64,000 nucleotides of DNA, taken from Torymus aiolomorphi. Taxonomy: Eukaryota > Arthropoda > Insecta > Hymenoptera > Torymidae. This document shows, in pieces, positions 61,925 through 64,000 of the stretch (positions are counted from its first letter, which is position 1; each line of letters starts with the position of its first letter). Location of the stretch: the NCBI GenBank assembly GCA_036365515.1, contig CM070874.1, positions 116,378,235 to 116,442,234 on the forward strand, given 5' to 3'. The position numbers were made by a program, and so were the translations under genes. The notes beneath the pieces were generated by a model that saw only the letters and a list, made by a program, of their open reading frames with translations, did no database searches and was not told where the DNA came from.

Positions 61925-62725
61925 TGTTTCGGCACGTTCCTTCACGTGTCGCTATGTTTCTGTACCTTTCCGTACGATTCGGTACGTTTCGGTACGTTTT
62001 GATTAAGATTCGGACATTTTATACGAAAACGTACCAAAACGTAGCAAATCGTATCGAATCGTACGTAAACTTGCAGAAACGTACGGTGACGTACAGTGAC
62101 ATACTTGTACGTACGAAAATGAACGGAAACATACTTATACGTACCAAATGAATGTATCAATATGCAAATATTTTTCTACCGAAACGCACTGAAACGTACC
62201 GAAACGTACCGAAACGTACCAAAACATACCGAAACCTACTGACATTTACCAAAACGTATAAAAACGTAAAGCAATGTACAACAACATACGCGACCTTACA
62301 AAAACATGCAATAACATATGTAAACGTACGGAATTTTAAAATGTAATATTTTACGAAAATTTTTATTCTACAAAAATTTTTAAATGACAAATATTTTCCA
62401 GTATATTTCAAGTTCTCATAATTTTCTTTACAACACCGTATATTCACGTACATTGACGTACATTTTCGTACGTTTTTGTACGCTGAGGTACGTTTCTGCA
62501 TGTTTTGGTACGTTTGAGTACGTTTCGGTACGCTTAGGCAAGAAATTTTTGAATACAAAAAATAATTTTTCTCAGCATATGTAAGTTTCTGTAGGTTTCT
62601 GTACGAGGCTGTACCTTCGAGTAGCCTGACATACATTTCCGTACGATTCGGTACGTTTAGGTACGATCCCGTACAAATGTCCGAATCTTAATCAAAACGT
62701 ACTGAAACGTACCAAATGATGCGAG
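61925..62725. repeat. ACGTAC-rich minisatellite arranged as a foldback
   Basis: Units like GGTACGTTTC on the left and GAAACGTACC on the right repeat about every 10-11 bp, switching orientation several times. TTGATTAAGATTCGGACATT at 61999 is mirrored by AATGTCCGAATCTTAATCAA at 62676. Frames across it give Thr-Tyr-Lys-Asn-Val repeats and are not genes. Confidence 0.85.
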
Positions 62726-63103
62726 AATTTACAATAATGTACTAGATTGTAACATAGTTGTACGATTATTATTTCCATTCGGGTTGTCTTTTATTAAGAA
62801 GTATAACTTAGCTATTATATTTGTATGATTGTTACAATGATGGATTAACTTTAAACCACTAAGTCGAGCAGGATAGTAGTTAAATACCTGTTTCAAAACA
62901 AATATTTATTAGATTATTGCCAATACATACTTTTCTTTCTCAAACTAATGTATTTCTTTAAAATTTTTTATAACAATAATTAATTGTTTGTCCTATACAA
63001 ATGTATCCTAATACATAAATGAAAGAACAAAAAATATATTTTTTACATTCACTCAAATTGTTTAACAAACAACAAAAAACCACAAAGAAAATAGTTTTAT
63101 TTA
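62726..63103. other. AT-rich spacer
   Basis: Nothing supported. Confidence 0.3.
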
Positions 63104-63486
63104 TTAAGGGGACGCCGGAGTCAATGTATTTTAAGTGGAGGGTGGCGCTGTAATCAGTAAAACGCGTTTTTATTATGTAAATTAAAAAATTCTTATCTTT
63201 TTGGATTTTAGAGACTTGAGCGCGCTTTGGATATTAATGTTTAGTTATCTCTCAAAATCGCAACTCAAACAATCAATTAATTGCCGAGAAAACCTTGAAA
63301 AACTTGCGCGGGTAACATAACCTATAAATTACGAAATTGAAAGATCGTAATTTTTTTTTATTTCAAGACTTGAGCGCGCTTTGTATATGCATTTTAAATA
63401 TTCTCTCAAAATTTCAGCCCAATCGGTTAATTATTCGAGGAGAAAACGTCGAAAAACTAACTGACGGGACTTCGGCCTCCTCTTAA
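63104..63486. mobile_element. TTAA-flanked MITE with internal duplication
   Basis: The left end TTAAGGGGACGCCGGAGTC is inverted at the right (GACTTCGGCCTCCTCTTAA, ending 63486). Two direct copies of a roughly 105-bp block, each with GACTTGAGCGCGCTTTG and TCTCTCAAAAT, begin at about 63210 and 63367. Confidence 0.75.
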
Positions 63487-63958
63487 TAAACTTTTGTTGT
63501 GAAAAATTTATTTTTGTTTTTTAAATTTAAAAAATGGAATTGATAAATTAGTTTGAGGAAGCATCTTGCCAATGAATTGGCAACGGTTTTTTTTTTGCGA
63601 AAAAAAAAGTTTAATGTAATTTTCTGTCCAACTCGTCAGAACTTCGTTCAGATCAACTATTTCTTTCAGAAATTTTTAAACAATAAATTTTGGAGTATTA
63701 GGAATATCATAAACTATAGTGGAATACAGATTGTTATTGAACCAAATAACGAATTTTAAAACAATTTTTTTCGCTATTTTAAACCTGTATTTTCAAATGC
63801 AAAAGTTATGTAACGAATTTTTTAATTTTGCAATTTGATTTAAACTACTATATTCTTAAACACCTAAGGAAGTTTTTTGGAAAATTCCAGTGCTCTATGC
63901 ATTATTGCTAAGTAGAATTTTTCGTGATTATTACTATCTATAAATGCTGTTGAAGGCC
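63487..63958. other. AT-rich spacer with a dispersed motif
   Basis: TTGCCAATGAATTGGCAACG at about 63567 matches AATGCCAATGAATTGGCAGC near 43488. No gene. Confidence 0.4.
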
Positions 63959-64000
63959 GCGTGCCACGGTACACGTCGTAACACGTGTACCGTAGCGTGC
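63959..64000. repeat. GC-rich palindrome cut by the window edge
   Basis: GCGTGCCACGGTACACGT and ACACGTGTACCGTAGCGTGC are inverted with three mismatches. It could be the start of another foldback element. Confidence 0.6.

Noticed and set aside
61924..62636. Thr-Tyr-Lys-Asn-Val repeat frames, up to 159 codons
   Set aside because: They are the ACGTAC minisatellite read in frame; similar frames occur on both strands.

Overview
This window looks like a piece of an arthropod nuclear genome, most likely an insect and possibly a parasitoid wasp. The lineage is an inference from overall character. The DNA is strongly AT-rich, genes have short GT-AG introns, and there are long AT, CT/GA and GT microsatellites. 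Mobile elements of every major animal class are present. I found no bacterial operon structure, CRISPR array, rRNA or tRNA. Most long reading frames here are microsatellite artefacts and are left out.

Layout, left to right. 0.1-2.1 kb: 3' part of a spliced gene encoding a Mutator-like transposase domain joined to a DEDDh exonuclease, with one in-frame stop. 2.7-3.3 kb: foldback element. 3.5-4.7 kb: broken gypsy-like Gag with CCHC knuckles, followed by about 490 bp of (AT)n. 5.2-5.8 kb: 3' end of a Penelope-like element (GIY-YIG endonuclease). 5.8-7.3 kb: large foldback element with TA duplications and a tandem repeat in its loop. 7.7-8.4 kb: MITE-like element. 8.6-9.3 kb: minisatellite and (CT)n. 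10.1-11.5 kb: decayed DDE-type transposase. 12.1 kb: perfect 31-bp hairpin. 14.4-14.7 kb: LINE scrap. 15.4-15.8 kb: TTAA-flanked palindromic MITE.

The clearest host gene lies at 16.6-20.8 kb. It has a TATA promoter and four exons and encodes a 187-residue secreted protein: signal peptide, one immunoglobulin domain and two six-cysteine modules. All three introns are in phase 1. From 23.7 to 28.2 kb, GC-rich islands with GA/CT tracts lie in otherwise AT-rich DNA. From 28.4 to 38 kb the region is dominated by repeats, including a near-perfect palindrome of about 4 kb (31.08-35.05 kb) with arms of about 1.7 kb.

The most unusual locus is at 39.8-43.2 kb. A spliced tyrosine-recombinase gene (Crypton-like) is surrounded by three long imperfect hairpins that share base and apical motifs, plus a pair of inner inverted repeats. 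I see this hairpin type nowhere else in the window. At 43.5-54.8 kb there are more foldback elements, Penelope-type terminal motifs and GC-rich GA-tract islands that look regulatory rather than coding. At 55.7-58.3 kb there is a DNA transposon with inverted repeats of about 120 bp. Its transposase is intact apart from one frameshift and is related to the decayed copy at 10 kb. It abuts a degraded LINE at 58.3-60.3 kb. The last 4 kb hold minisatellites, an ACGTAC-rich foldback, another TTAA MITE and a palindrome cut by the window edge.

The genes do not form a pathway. The window is best read as one small secreted-protein gene and probable regulatory DNA within a dense, layered graveyard of transposons, some of them possibly recently active.
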